Assembly: GCA_902489475.1 (NCBI GenBank)
Contig: CABUAH010000012.1
Location: 1 to 33,987, forward strand
Direction: 5' to 3'
Length of the DNA: 33,987 bases
From: an uncultured Oscillospiraceae bacterium
GTDB taxonomy: Bacteria > Bacillota > Clostridia > Oscillospirales > Ruminococcaceae
Of this stretch, positions 7,656 through 15,158 are shown one piece after another; the stretch's first letter is position 1; each line of letters starts with the position of its first letter. A program made the position numbers and the translations under genes. The notes under the pieces were generated by a model. That model saw nothing but the letters and a program-made list of their open reading frames with translations. It was not told the origin of the DNA and did no database searches.

Positions 7656-7684
7656 TTGAAATTTCAAAAAAATTATGATATTAT
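7656..7684 (+). promoter_or_regulatory. Predicted promoter of mscL
   Basis: TTGAAA (7656-7661) is followed after 17 nt by TATTAT (7679-7684). The start of transcription would be close to the AAGGAGG at 7691-7697, so the leader would be very short. Confidence 0.5.
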
Positions 7685-7704
7685 GTAAAAAAGGAGGTTT
7701 TTTT

Positions 7705-8112
7705 ATGAAAAAAATTATTGACGAATTCAAAGAATTCATTTCACGCGGAAACGTAGTTGACATGGCAGTCGGTGTTGTTATCGGTTCTGCTTTTAAGGCT
7801 ATCGTTGATTCTCTTGTTGCAGACATTATTACACCTTTTATAGGCATACTATTGCGTGCGTTGGGTGTAAGTGATGATTTTGCATCATGGAAGATTTTCG
7901 GCCTTTTCGGAGTCGGCAGCTTCATTAACTCAATCATCAGCTTCTTCCTCATTGCGGCAGGAGTATTTATCATGGTAAAAGCAATTAACGCCATGAGAAA
8001 TCTCGCTCACAGGAAAGAAGAAAAAGAAGATGAACCGGTGGTTATTGAAGAATGTGACCTTGATGTTCTTAAGGAAATCAGAGATCTGTTAAAAGCACAA
8101 AAAAGTGAATAA
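7705..8112 (+). CDS. mscL: Large-conductance mechanosensitive channel MscL
   Basis: This homopentameric inner-membrane channel opens under high membrane tension to release solutes during hypo-osmotic shock. At 135 aa it has the family layout: an amphipathic N-terminal helix (KKIIDEFKEFISRGNVVD), a pore-lining TM1 with AVGVVIGSAF, a loop, TM2 (about 65-90), and a charged C-terminal helix rich in Glu and Lys. The start at 7705 is set by AAGGAGG 7 nt upstream; the open frame upstream of it is not needed. The gene stands alone on the plus strand between divergent and unrelated genes. A short palindrome at about 8157-8174 may be a weak terminator. Confidence 0.97.
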   Translation: MKKIIDEFKEFISRGNVVDMAVGVVIGSAFKAIVDSLVADIITPFIGILLRALGVSDDFASWKIFGLFGVGSFINSIISFFLIAAGVFIMVKAINAMRNLAHRKEEKEDEPVVIEECDLDVLKEIRDLLKAQKSE

Positions 8113-8232
8113 AATTATTTTTTAATTCGCTAATACTTATTTTATTTTCTCTCCGGTGCAGTTTTATAAACTGCATATTCTTAATGCTATTGAATACTAT
8201 TCAAAATTTTGCAGAAAAAATCAAAAATTATG

Positions 8233-8261
8233 TTGACTTCTACTAAAATAAATGCTAATAT
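8233..8261 (+). promoter_or_regulatory. Predicted sigma-A promoter of the AraC-type regulator
   Basis: TTGACT (8233-8238) is followed after exactly 17 nt by TAATAT (8256-8261), about 65 nt before the start codon. Confidence 0.75.
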
Positions 8262-8325
8262 AGTTATGTAATAATAGCTGGAAGTTATTATAATATGTGT
8301 GTAACAATCTTATTGGAGGGTTAAA

Positions 8326-9192
8326 ATGTTTATTGCTAATGAAATGGCCGACAACGGCAAGTGGTATTACGTATACCCCGTTATCAACAACGAAAAAGGT
8401 AACGAAGGTTCATTGCCTATTTATGTGTACGGTATCGGCGTAACCGAGTGCGAGAATCACATAATCCGTGACCACGGATATGCTTATCCGCAGGTTATTT
8501 ACTCTACTCAGGGTGAAGGAAAGCTTATTGTTAACGGTGAAACTTACACAATCAAACCTAACATGGGCTTCTATCTCCCTGCAAACGTACCTCATGAGTA
8601 CTACTGTACAAGTGATGAGGACTGGTCAACTCACTGGGTTGCTATGGGAGGATTTGCTGTTGAAAACACATTCCGTTCTTTAGGCTTCGACACAGCCCGT
8701 GTTGTAGAGCTTGGAAACATCACAAGACTCGAAAAGCTGTTTAACGAAATGTATTATTCTCTTATGAGAGATAATTTCTACGGCTCTATGTATGCTGCAG
8801 GAAGTCTTTATTCTTTCATCATTGAGTTTTTCAAGTTTTCAAAGACAAATGCAAAGCCGACAATTGTTAGGGAAGTTTCTCCTATCACAAAGGTTTTGGA
8901 ATATATTGATTCTCACTATTCCGAAAACCTTACGCTTGAGAAGATGTGTGAAGCTTCAGGCATCTCTCCTCAGCATCTTTGCAGACTTTTCAGAAAGAAA
9001 CTCAATATAAGACCTATGGAATATGTTGCTAAAAAGAGAATTCAGGAAGCTAAATCTCTTCTTATAAATTCTCCGAGAAACATAGCGGAAATTTCAAAGC
9101 TTGTAGGTTACAACAACTGCAATTACTTCTGTATTACATTTAAAAAGTATGAGGGAGTTTCTCCTACTGAGTACCGCAAAACAATGGGCTAA
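8326..9192 (+). CDS. AraC-family transcriptional regulator with cupin sensor domain
   Basis: The first part (about residues 25-110) is a cupin-type ligand-binding domain with the usual YPQVIYSTQGEG, NMGFYLPANVPHEYY and WSTHWVAM phrases. The C-terminal 100 residues hold two helix-turn-helix motifs: LTLEKMCEASGISPQHLCRLFRK and then IAEISKLVGYNNCNYF, ending with the AraC signature FKKYEGVSPTEYRK. The length of 288 aa is normal. It probably activates sugar-utilisation genes in response to a small ligand; no such genes are adjacent, so its targets are elsewhere. TTGGAGGG precedes the ATG. The gene is monocistronic, with its own promoter and a terminator shared with pheA. Confidence 0.93.
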   Translation: MFIANEMADNGKWYYVYPVINNEKGNEGSLPIYVYGIGVTECENHIIRDHGYAYPQVIYSTQGEGKLIVNGETYTIKPNMGFYLPANVPHEYYCTSDEDWSTHWVAMGGFAVENTFRSLGFDTARVVELGNITRLEKLFNEMYYSLMRDNFYGSMYAAGSLYSFIIEFFKFSKTNAKPTIVREVSPITKVLEYIDSHYSENLTLEKMCEASGISPQHLCRLFRKKLNIRPMEYVAKKRIQEAKSLLINSPRNIAEISKLVGYNNCNYFCITFKKYEGVSPTEYRKTMG

Positions 9193-9238
9193 AACGAAAA
9201 GCAAGACCTTGAGAATTTCTCAAGGTCTTTGTCTTTTG
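9191..9238. terminator. Convergent terminator between the AraC regulator and pheA
   Basis: Bases 9203-9215 pair perfectly with 9217-9229, effectively an 11-bp stem with a small loop. T-rich tracts flank it on both strands, so it can end the plus-strand regulator transcript and the minus-strand pheA transcript. Confidence 0.8.
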
Positions 9239-9254
9239 CTTATGTAATTTTGTC

Positions 9255-10367
9255 TTATATCTCTTTAAAGTTACCCAAAAATTTAAAATATGTAAGCTCA
9301 CTCGAAAGCTCGCTTAAAAGGCTTGCAACTTCCCTGTTCTTTACCGAGCCTTCAAAATCGAGGTAAAATACAACATCAAAGTCCTTGCTTGCTATGGGCT
9401 TATTCTCAAGTCTTAACAGATTAAGTCCCGCTACCGAGAATTTTGTAAGAAGCCTGTAAAGTGCAGACCGGCTGTGCGGAGTTGAAAGAGATACGCTTAC
9501 AATGTCCGCATTATCTGATATCAGAATATCCTTAGATATCAATATAAATCTTGTGTAGTTGTCGTGAGCGTTGCCGATGTTTCTTCTAAGAACTTTAAGT
9601 CCCATTTCATCGGCACATTCTTCCGAACATACAGCGGCATAGGGCTGTGATGAATTCTTTACAAATTCCGCTGCAAGCGCAGTATTCAGATATTCTTTTG
9701 TTTTAAAACCGTTTTGCTTTAAAAACTCACTGCATTGCATGAGTCCTTGTTCGTGAGATAGAACAGCTTCTATATTCTCAAACGATGTATCATGCCTTGC
9801 GGCAATACAGTGTTCGACCTTGACTTTTGTGCCACCGACAATATAAAAGTTATACTGCTTCATAAGCTCATATGTCTGCGTTACAGAGCCTGCGGTTGAA
9901 TTTTGAATAGGCAAAATTCCAAAACTGCATTCTCCGTTTATGACAGCATCAAACACCTCGTCAAACGAATTGTAAAAATAAATATCAGCAGAAGATGAGA
10001 TCTGTTTCGCTGCAATTTCAGAATAAGAGCCATATGTTCCGGGGCAGGCAATTTTATCTACCATTGAATACTCAAACGGTGCATATTCAACAACATCAGA
10101 ATTTGAAAAAAGCTTTTGATACTGATGAGATTTTGAAATATCCATAATGGTGTTGTACAAAACTTCCGCTCCGTTCTCAAGACCACACGCTACGTTGCTT
10201 CTAACTTTTTGGATTATTTCCTTTTCCCTGTCACTTTGAAATACAGGTAGTCCGTTCTTCACTTTATAGTCTGCAACCTGAGATGCGACAGCCATTCGCT
10301 TTTCAAAAAGAGAAAGAATCTGTTCATCTATTTCGTTTATCTGTTTTCTAAGATCCTTTAAGTCCAT
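9255..10367 (-). CDS. pheA: Bifunctional chorismate mutase/prephenate dehydratase (P-protein)
   Basis: It converts chorismate to prephenate and then to phenylpyruvate in phenylalanine synthesis. The AroQ chorismate mutase domain (about 1-85) shows the LRKQINEIDEQI helix and the FEKRMAVASQVADYK helix with its Arg and Lys. The prephenate dehydratase domain has GTYGSYSE, the NSTAGSV segment and the catalytic TRF motif (NYTRFILIS). A C-terminal ACT domain (about 285-365) should bind phenylalanine, but the family ESRP element reads ENKP here. The start at 10367 is set by TTGGAGG at ideal spacing; the frame stays open upstream to 10508 only because it crosses a repeat. It is driven by a good promoter at 10558-10586, with a leader of about 185 nt that holds the long repeat copy. 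Confidence 0.95.
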   Translation of the reverse strand: MDLKDLRKQINEIDEQILSLFEKRMAVASQVADYKVKNGLPVFQSDREKEIIQKVRSNVACGLENGAEVLYNTIMDISKSHQYQKLFSNSDVVEYAPFEYSMVDKIACPGTYGSYSEIAAKQISSSADIYFYNSFDEVFDAVINGECSFGILPIQNSTAGSVTQTYELMKQYNFYIVGGTKVKVEHCIAARHDTSFENIEAVLSHEQGLMQCSEFLKQNGFKTKEYLNTALAAEFVKNSSQPYAAVCSEECADEMGLKVLRRNIGNAHDNYTRFILISKDILISDNADIVSVSLSTPHSRSALYRLLTKFSVAGLNLLRLENKPIASKDFDVVFYLDFEGSVKNREVASLLSELSSELTYFKFLGNFKEI

Positions 10368-10404
10368 TTTAACCTCCAATTTTTCGTCTATGATATTTTT
10401 CCCT

Positions 10405-10535
10405 AGCGTGTCGTCTTTGCCGACAACGCTTCCCATGGGAAACCCCTTTTCGTCGGAAATCGGCTCATACCGCTGATTTCCTCTTAAGGTGTCGCTGCGT
10501 CGGCACATGTCCGCCTACGCGACAATATTTTAAAA
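10405..10535 (-). repeat. Leader repeat family, long copy (pheA leader)
   Basis: The right part (10498-10535) is 37/38 identical to 3298-3335 in the lon leader, and the left end AGCGTGTCG (10405-10413) also matches. Between these, this copy has about 70 extra bases with more inverted repeats: TGTCG/CGACA (10409-10425), GAAATC/GATTTC (10456-10480) and the palindrome TTCCCATGGGAA (10431-10442). It lies inside the predicted pheA leader. No T-box motif is visible. Confidence 0.75.
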
Positions 10536-10557
10536 TTGTGATTTTTTCCTCAGACTG

Positions 10558-10586
10558 ATTTTACTATATTTTTATATTTTTTTCAA
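10558..10586 (-). promoter_or_regulatory. Predicted promoter of pheA
   Basis: On the minus strand TTGAAA (10586-10581) is followed after 17 nt by TAAAAT (10563-10558). Its -35 box is only 6 bp from the -35 box of the divergent hydrolase promoter. Confidence 0.65.
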
Positions 10587-10592
10587 TATATA

Positions 10593-10621
10593 TTTACAAA
10601 AAATAATGAGTATGATAAAAT
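10593..10621 (+). promoter_or_regulatory. Predicted promoter of the alpha/beta hydrolase
   Basis: TTTACA (10593-10598) is followed after 17 nt by TAAAAT (10616-10621). It lies back-to-back with the pheA promoter. Confidence 0.65.
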
Positions 10622-10677
10622 TAAGTTGTGAAACTTAAGCAACCACCTTACAAAAACATTTAAAAGAGGTATGAATT

Positions 10678-11505
10678 ATGATTTATGAGAAAATTAACAT
10701 TAGCGTTGACTATCAACGAGCAGGAATTAATTACGATGGACTTAATCCTACGCTTACAGCCTATGCTCACGAAAAAAGCGTTGAAATAAACCGAGAACCA
10801 TACGCTGCCGTACTTATTCTTCCGGGCGGAGGCTATGATTTTTGCTCTGACAGAGAAGCGGATCCCGTTGCTATTAAATTTTTAGGCAGCGGAATTGCGT
10901 CATTCGTTTTAAGGTATTCTTGCGTAAAGAAAAAATATCCTACGGCTCTTTTGGAAGCTCTTACCGCTCTAAAATATATACGGGAAAATGCAGACAAATA
11001 TTTTATCAATCCCAATAAAATATCTGTTATGGGATTTTCAGCCGGCGGTCATCTTGCAGCAAGCGTTGCAAACTTTTACTTTGACAAAGATATTTTATCC
11101 GCTCTTAACACCTCTGAGGATTGGGTTAAGCCTAATAAATCAGTTTTATGCTATCCGGTTATTACAAGCGGAAGCTTTACTCACGAAAGTTCTATTCTGA
11201 ATCTTTTGGCTGACAGCAATGATCAGGAATTAAGAAATAAGCTTTCTCTTGAAACACAAGTATCAGATAAGACTCCCGAAACCTTTTTGTGGCACACATC
11301 AGACGACGGTTGCGTTCCTATCGAAAACTCGCTTTTTTACATGGAGTCACTTTCAAAACATAAAATTCCTTTTGAAGCACACATTTACGAGTGGGGCGGC
11401 CACGGCATGAGCCTTTGCGATGAAACAATTATGAGCGAGCCGCACCACGTCAGCCCTGTTAACGCAGGTTGGGTAAAAGCTGCAGCAGATTTTATTAAGA
11501 GATAA
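10678..11505 (+). CDS. Alpha/beta hydrolase, acetyl esterase/xylanase-like
   Basis: This 275-aa cytosolic hydrolase has no signal peptide. It shows the oxyanion-hole segment LILPGGGYDF, the nucleophile elbow GFSAGG with Ser121, an acidic residue in TSDDGCVPIEN (Asp209 or Asp210) and His242 in WGGHGMS, so the catalytic triad is complete. The pattern is that of the BD-FAE/Aes-like esterases that deacetylate or deacylate carbohydrate oligomers and other small esters. The substrate cannot be read from sequence. GAGGT lies 8 nt upstream of the ATG. It has its own promoter and ends at a strong terminator, so it is monocistronic. Confidence 0.9.
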   Translation: MIYEKINISVDYQRAGINYDGLNPTLTAYAHEKSVEINREPYAAVLILPGGGYDFCSDREADPVAIKFLGSGIASFVLRYSCVKKKYPTALLEALTALKYIRENADKYFINPNKISVMGFSAGGHLAASVANFYFDKDILSALNTSEDWVKPNKSVLCYPVITSGSFTHESSILNLLADSNDQELRNKLSLETQVSDKTPETFLWHTSDDGCVPIENSLFYMESLSKHKIPFEAHIYEWGGHGMSLCDETIMSEPHHVSPVNAGWVKAAADFIKR

Positions 11506-11530
11506 ATTATCCATCTCCAAAAGCTATGGT

Positions 11531-11575
11531 ATAAAACAGCCATTCGCATATCGTGCGAATGGCTGTTATTTTATT
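11531..11575. terminator. Strong convergent terminator
   Basis: A 14-bp perfect stem (11535-11548 with 11554-11567) with a 5-nt loop is followed by a T-rich tract on the plus strand and by TTTTAT on the minus strand. It ends the esterase transcript and the long minus-strand lepA-hemW series. Confidence 0.88.
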
Positions 11576-11577
11576 TG

Positions 11578-12471
11578 CTAGTTTATTCCTAAAAACTCAA
11601 AATAGTTTTTCTCCGGCATTATTATTGTTGATTCCTCAATTTTTCCGTCTCTTCTTTGATATTTTAATGTATCGTTTCCTTCCCATGCTATCTCAAGAGG
11701 AACAGCTCCCCTTGTTCCAAAGCGGTAAACGGTATACCGAACGCCTTTTTCTTTAAGAGTGAAAAACTTAAAGTCCTTGTCGCTTCCGTTAGGAATTACA
11801 TACAATACAAGGTTTCCTGTACTGTTATCCTGAACATCTGCAAGATAGAATCTTTTTGTTCCGTCAGGAGAAATTGTTTTATCCTTAGGATTTCCGTTTT
11901 CATCCAATACCGGATTGCCATTATCATCCATTACATAATTAATAGAGTTTATATCGTCTATTGTATCTTTATATATCTCATAAACTGCGGCATTATCGGA
12001 TAGCGTCTCTGCATTAAGCTCAGTTTCAACTGTATTAGAGCCGCCGAACAAGAAGTTTAACACAAATACCAAAATAAGTCCCAAAACATATACGAGCAGA
12101 TAAATTGTTCCCAATATAACCTTTAACGTAGCATTGTTATAGCTTACAAAAAATACAACAACCGCAACGATGAATGTAGGGATTATTAAAGCCCAGCTTC
12201 CCAAGTTAAATATGGTAAGTAAAAAAACGAGCGGTGGGAGAATTATTCCTATTATTCTTGTAATCATAGTATTTCTCGTCAATATCATCAGCACCATAAA
12301 CACAGCGCTTGCAATAATATACGCTATTGCAAAGCCTAAAACTGTATCAGATTTAAACTCAAGCGTATATAAAAATGACGCATAAGCAAAAATTCCTATT
12401 ACAAAAACGTATATAAGGCTTATAAGGGAAAGTATTCTCTTCAGCCAGACATTATCAATTGTTTCCTGCAT
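11578..12471 (-). CDS. Multi-pass membrane protein of unknown function
   Basis: At 297 aa it has about five hydrophobic segments in the first 155 residues, then an exported or cytosolic soluble region of about 140 residues. The soluble part has the words VMDDNGNPVLDENGNP, KRFYLADVQDNSTGN and YTVYRFGTRGAVPLEIAW; I do not recognise the family. AGGAGG precedes the ATG at 12471, so the upstream in-frame codons are not used. It is last in the lepA-hemW-adaptor series and lies about 105 nt after the adaptor gene. A functional link to the adaptor is possible but unproven. Confidence 0.75.
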   Translation of the reverse strand: MQETIDNVWLKRILSLISLIYVFVIGIFAYASFLYTLEFKSDTVLGFAIAYIIASAVFMVLMILTRNTMITRIIGIILPPLVFLLTIFNLGSWALIIPTFIVAVVVFFVSYNNATLKVILGTIYLLVYVLGLILVFVLNFLFGGSNTVETELNAETLSDNAAVYEIYKDTIDDINSINYVMDDNGNPVLDENGNPKDKTISPDGTKRFYLADVQDNSTGNLVLYVIPNGSDKDFKFFTLKEKGVRYTVYRFGTRGAVPLEIAWEGNDTLKYQRRDGKIEESTIIMPEKNYFEFLGIN

Positions 12472-12575
12472 ATTTAAACCTCCTGACATTGTGATAACGC
12501 AAAGTGCTTTTTCAACTTGATCAAAGACTTATTTATCACAACTAAATATATTAAAACAAGTATGAAAAATCAGTA

Positions 12576-13583
12576 TTATTTCGTAATTATATCCTCGCCG
12601 CCCGTAAGACCGCTTATTATTTCAGTTTGTGAATCGCCGACAATTCCTAATTCTACAGCCGTTTGAACCTTTACTCCGTCTATTAAAACATCTACATAGT
12701 TTTCATCGGAAATCGTTCTTATTGCATCGCTTGGCACTAAAACAACATTCTCTTTAGTATAGGTGTTTAAAGTAACCTTTAAGTTATCATAGTAGTTCAA
12801 GTCTTTGTTTCCGGCAAGTTTGATAACATAACAATAAGATGAATAGTCACCGTTATCAGTGTAAATAATATCGCTTACCGTTCCGCTTCCCAGCGTTTCG
12901 TTTAAATTTGTAACTGTCGCTGATGTTCCGAAGTTGACGTTTTCAAGCGCTTCCTTTGTTGCAGTTCTCGCACATAAAACATTTCCTCCGCTCGGACTAA
13001 TTGTGCATACGAACTGTCCTTCATGCACATTCTGTCCTATTGCAAAGGTATCCTCAAATCCGCTTTCCGTTGAAACAGTTCCGCTTTCTGTTGCCTTGAT
13101 GCTGTAGCTGTCCTTTTTTGCTAAAAGCTTATCCATTTCATTTTGTTCAACATCAATATCAATCCTTGCCGATTCAAGCTCCGCAGAGGATACACCTTTA
13201 GTACCGCTTAAGGTGTTATATGTCTGTTTTGCCGAATCAAGGCGAATCTGCTGGTCCTCTATCTGCTTATCGATGTCATCAGACGCAATCGTCATCAGAA
13301 CATCTCCTGCCTTTACTTTTTTTTCGTTTTTAACAGATACGGATTTCACTTTTCCCGAAACAGAACTTGAAATTGTTACAAGATACGGATTTTCATAATC
13401 GCCGTCAAGCGTATATGTTTCGCTTATCGTTCCAATCTCCGCTTTCACCGTATTAAAGGTTACTTGATCCTCATTCAATATAGGAACTTTTATCTCCTCT
13501 GTATTTTCTTTTTCGGAACATCCGATCATGGTGCCGGCAGACAATACTACTGCTAATAATGCCGTTAAAAACTTTTTTTTCAA
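12576..13583 (-). CDS. HlyD/MacA-like efflux adaptor lipoprotein
   Basis: A signal peptide with a lipobox-like end (GTMIGC, Cys at about 22) makes this an anchored extracytoplasmic lipoprotein. The first half of a lipoyl/barrel-sandwich domain (SGKVKSVSVKNEKKVKAGDVLM) is followed by a helical hairpin (about 105-160) and the second half (ESGTVSTESG, then GQNVHEGQFVCTI). Beta-barrel and membrane-proximal parts follow, ending ETAVELGIVGDSQTEIISGLTGGEDI, a standard adaptor C-terminus. Such proteins link a membrane transporter, often an ABC type of the MacB/YknZ kind, to substrate export. No ABC ATPase or permease gene is adjacent, so the partner is unknown. It lies 21 nt after hemW. Confidence 0.85.
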   Translation of the reverse strand: MKKKFLTALLAVVLSAGTMIGCSEKENTEEIKVPILNEDQVTFNTVKAEIGTISETYTLDGDYENPYLVTISSSVSGKVKSVSVKNEKKVKAGDVLMTIASDDIDKQIEDQQIRLDSAKQTYNTLSGTKGVSSAELESARIDIDVEQNEMDKLLAKKDSYSIKATESGTVSTESGFEDTFAIGQNVHEGQFVCTISPSGGNVLCARTATKEALENVNFGTSATVTNLNETLGSGTVSDIIYTDNGDYSSYCYVIKLAGNKDLNYYDNLKVTLNTYTKENVVLVPSDAIRTISDENYVDVLIDGVKVQTAVELGIVGDSQTEIISGLTGGEDIITK

Positions 13584-13604
13584 AACCGCACCTCCTAAAG
13601 CACA

Positions 13605-14687
13605 TCATAAAAGTCTTGCAATGATTTCATTGGAAACCAAAAAGCCTTCTCTTGAAAGAGAAATTTGATCGCCGTCTGTTTTTATTAAACCTTTTGGAAT
13701 TGCTTCAGCTCTTTTTAAAATGCCGAAATCTCCTCCAAAGCTTACATACTTTTTCACACTGATGCCCTCTGAAAGTCTAAGCGAAAGAGCAAGATATTCC
13801 TCCGCTTTATTAATTTCGTCTTCATCAGTTTGTTTTATATTATCCCCTTTTAAATAGGAAAATAAATCACGCTTATTGTGATACCTCACACCGCCGTAAT
13901 AAGAATAAGCCGAGGCCCCAAGTCCAATGTATTCCTCACCCTGCCAATATTTTAAATTGTGGCGGCTTTCAAACCCCTCTTTTGCAAAGTTTGAAATTTC
14001 ATATTGCTTATAGCCCAAATCACTGATCAGCTTTGAAGCTAAGAGATAATACTCGGCGCATTCATCCTCAACCGGCAAACTAATATTCATCTTTGCATAA
14101 GGCGTATTATCCTCAACTTTTAGTATGTAACATGAAATATGTTCTACTCCCAGCCCCGCAATATTAACAACCGAACGCTTGAGGCTCTCTTTTGTTTGCC
14201 CCCACGTTGCTATCATAAGGTCAGCCGAAATGTTTTTAAATCCGGCGTCACGAGCGTTTTTTACTGCCCTTTTAGCTTCGTCAAAGCTATGAAGCCGACC
14301 AAGTCTTTTAAGCTCACCGTCACAAGCAGACTGAATGCCGAAGGAAATTCTGTTTATCCCAACTTCTCTGTAACCCTCAAGCTTATTAAAATCAACCGAT
14401 GACGGATTAGCCTCTAAAGTGATCTCCGCATTATCAAGTACATTAAAGCTTTCTTTTACTGCATTAAGTATCGTTCCAATTTGACTATAGCTTAAAATAC
14501 TTGGAGTTCCTCCGCCGAAATAAATTGTATCAACAGATATTTTTTTGTCCTTATAGCTTTTTGCTTCCTCGCAAAGCCTTGATACATAGGCTGTGAAAAT
14601 GTCCTCATTTTGATTGTCAAGTGAATAAAAATCACAATACGGACATTTTCTTTTGCAAAAAGGAATGTGTATATAAAGTCCTGTCAT
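13605..14687 (-). CDS. hemW: Radical SAM heme chaperone HemW (coproporphyrinogen oxidase-like)
   Basis: The radical SAM cluster motif is C11-x3-C15-x2-C18 followed by D-F. The Phe where true HemN has a fourth Cys marks this as HemW rather than the coproporphyrinogen oxidase. GGGTPS and the SAM-binding region follow, and the C-terminal HemN-type domain shows WQGEEYIGLGASAYSY. The length of 360 aa is normal. HemW-type proteins bind heme and hand it to respiratory enzymes. The most likely start is the ATG at 14687, 1 nt after the upstream TGA stop, which indicates translational coupling; an ATG at 14696 is also in frame. It lies behind lepA, a widely conserved order. Confidence 0.93.
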   Translation of the reverse strand: MTGLYIHIPFCKRKCPYCDFYSLDNQNEDIFTAYVSRLCEEAKSYKDKKISVDTIYFGGGTPSILSYSQIGTILNAVKESFNVLDNAEITLEANPSSVDFNKLEGYREVGINRISFGIQSACDGELKRLGRLHSFDEAKRAVKNARDAGFKNISADLMIATWGQTKESLKRSVVNIAGLGVEHISCYILKVEDNTPYAKMNISLPVEDECAEYYLLASKLISDLGYKQYEISNFAKEGFESRHNLKYWQGEEYIGLGASAYSYYGGVRYHNKRDLFSYLKGDNIKQTDEDEINKAEEYLALSLRLSEGISVKKYVSFGGDFGILKRAEAIPKGLIKTDGDQISLSREGFLVSNEIIARLL

Positions 14688-14688
14688 A

Positions 14689-15147
14689 TCAATCATCAAA
14701 TGCATTGTCAATATATGATTTGATTTTTTCGTTTGAATCCTTTGTCCTTTTAATCAGCACTACGAAAATATGCGCTACAGCATATACAATATAAATGCCA
14801 ACTAAGCTTAAAAGAACTAAGGAGTAGTATAAAAAGCTGTCATACGCCGAGAGATAAAAATACTTTGAGATCTTATTTAAGAATGATACTGCGAGCGGAT
14901 GAATTAAAATATAAAGCACAAAACCTAACGCTGCGGAAAGTGATATTTGAACAGTTATAGCACAAAGTGCGCTTTTGACCTCTCTTTTTGAATACAAAAT
15001 TCCGCATATCACAAATCCCAAAAGCAAGCAAACTGCTGCAAAGCTTTTAGATATATTTGCATATGTTTCGTGAAGTATCGGAAGCGCTGCCGCACCGATA
15101 AAACCTGTTATCAGCGATAGCTTTACCGCTTTTTGCAAATCAGTCAT
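14689..15147 (-). CDS. Small four-helix membrane protein, unknown function
   Basis: The 152-aa protein has four predicted membrane helices (about residues 9-28, 36-52, 59-85 and 100-132) and a charged C-terminal tail (KRTKDSNEKIKS). It has no Cys cluster or recognisable catalytic motif, and I do not recognise the family. AAAGGAG lies 6 nt upstream of the ATG. It sits between lepA (11 nt upstream) and hemW (stop and start almost overlap), so it is clearly part of that operon. Confidence 0.8.
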   Translation of the reverse strand: MTDLQKAVKLSLITGFIGAAALPILHETYANISKSFAAVCLLLGFVICGILYSKREVKSALCAITVQISLSAALGFVLYILIHPLAVSFLNKISKYFYLSAYDSFLYYSLVLLSLVGIYIVYAVAHIFVVLIKRTKDSNEKIKSYIDNAFDD

Positions 15148-15158
15148 CCATTCTCCTT

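Noticed and set aside
7623..7994. Minus-strand frame opposite mscL
   Set aside because: It is a shadow of mscL with no ribosome binding site; composition and motif evidence support the plus-strand gene.
10368..10508. N-terminal extension of pheA
   Set aside because: The extension is encoded by the repeat, lacks homology to the chorismate mutase domain, and the ATG at 10367 has an ideal ribosome binding site.
10368..10557. T-box or amino-acid attenuator in the pheA leader
   Set aside because: I see no T-box consensus, no run of Phe codons in a leader peptide and no terminator/antiterminator pair; the leader mostly consists of the repeat.
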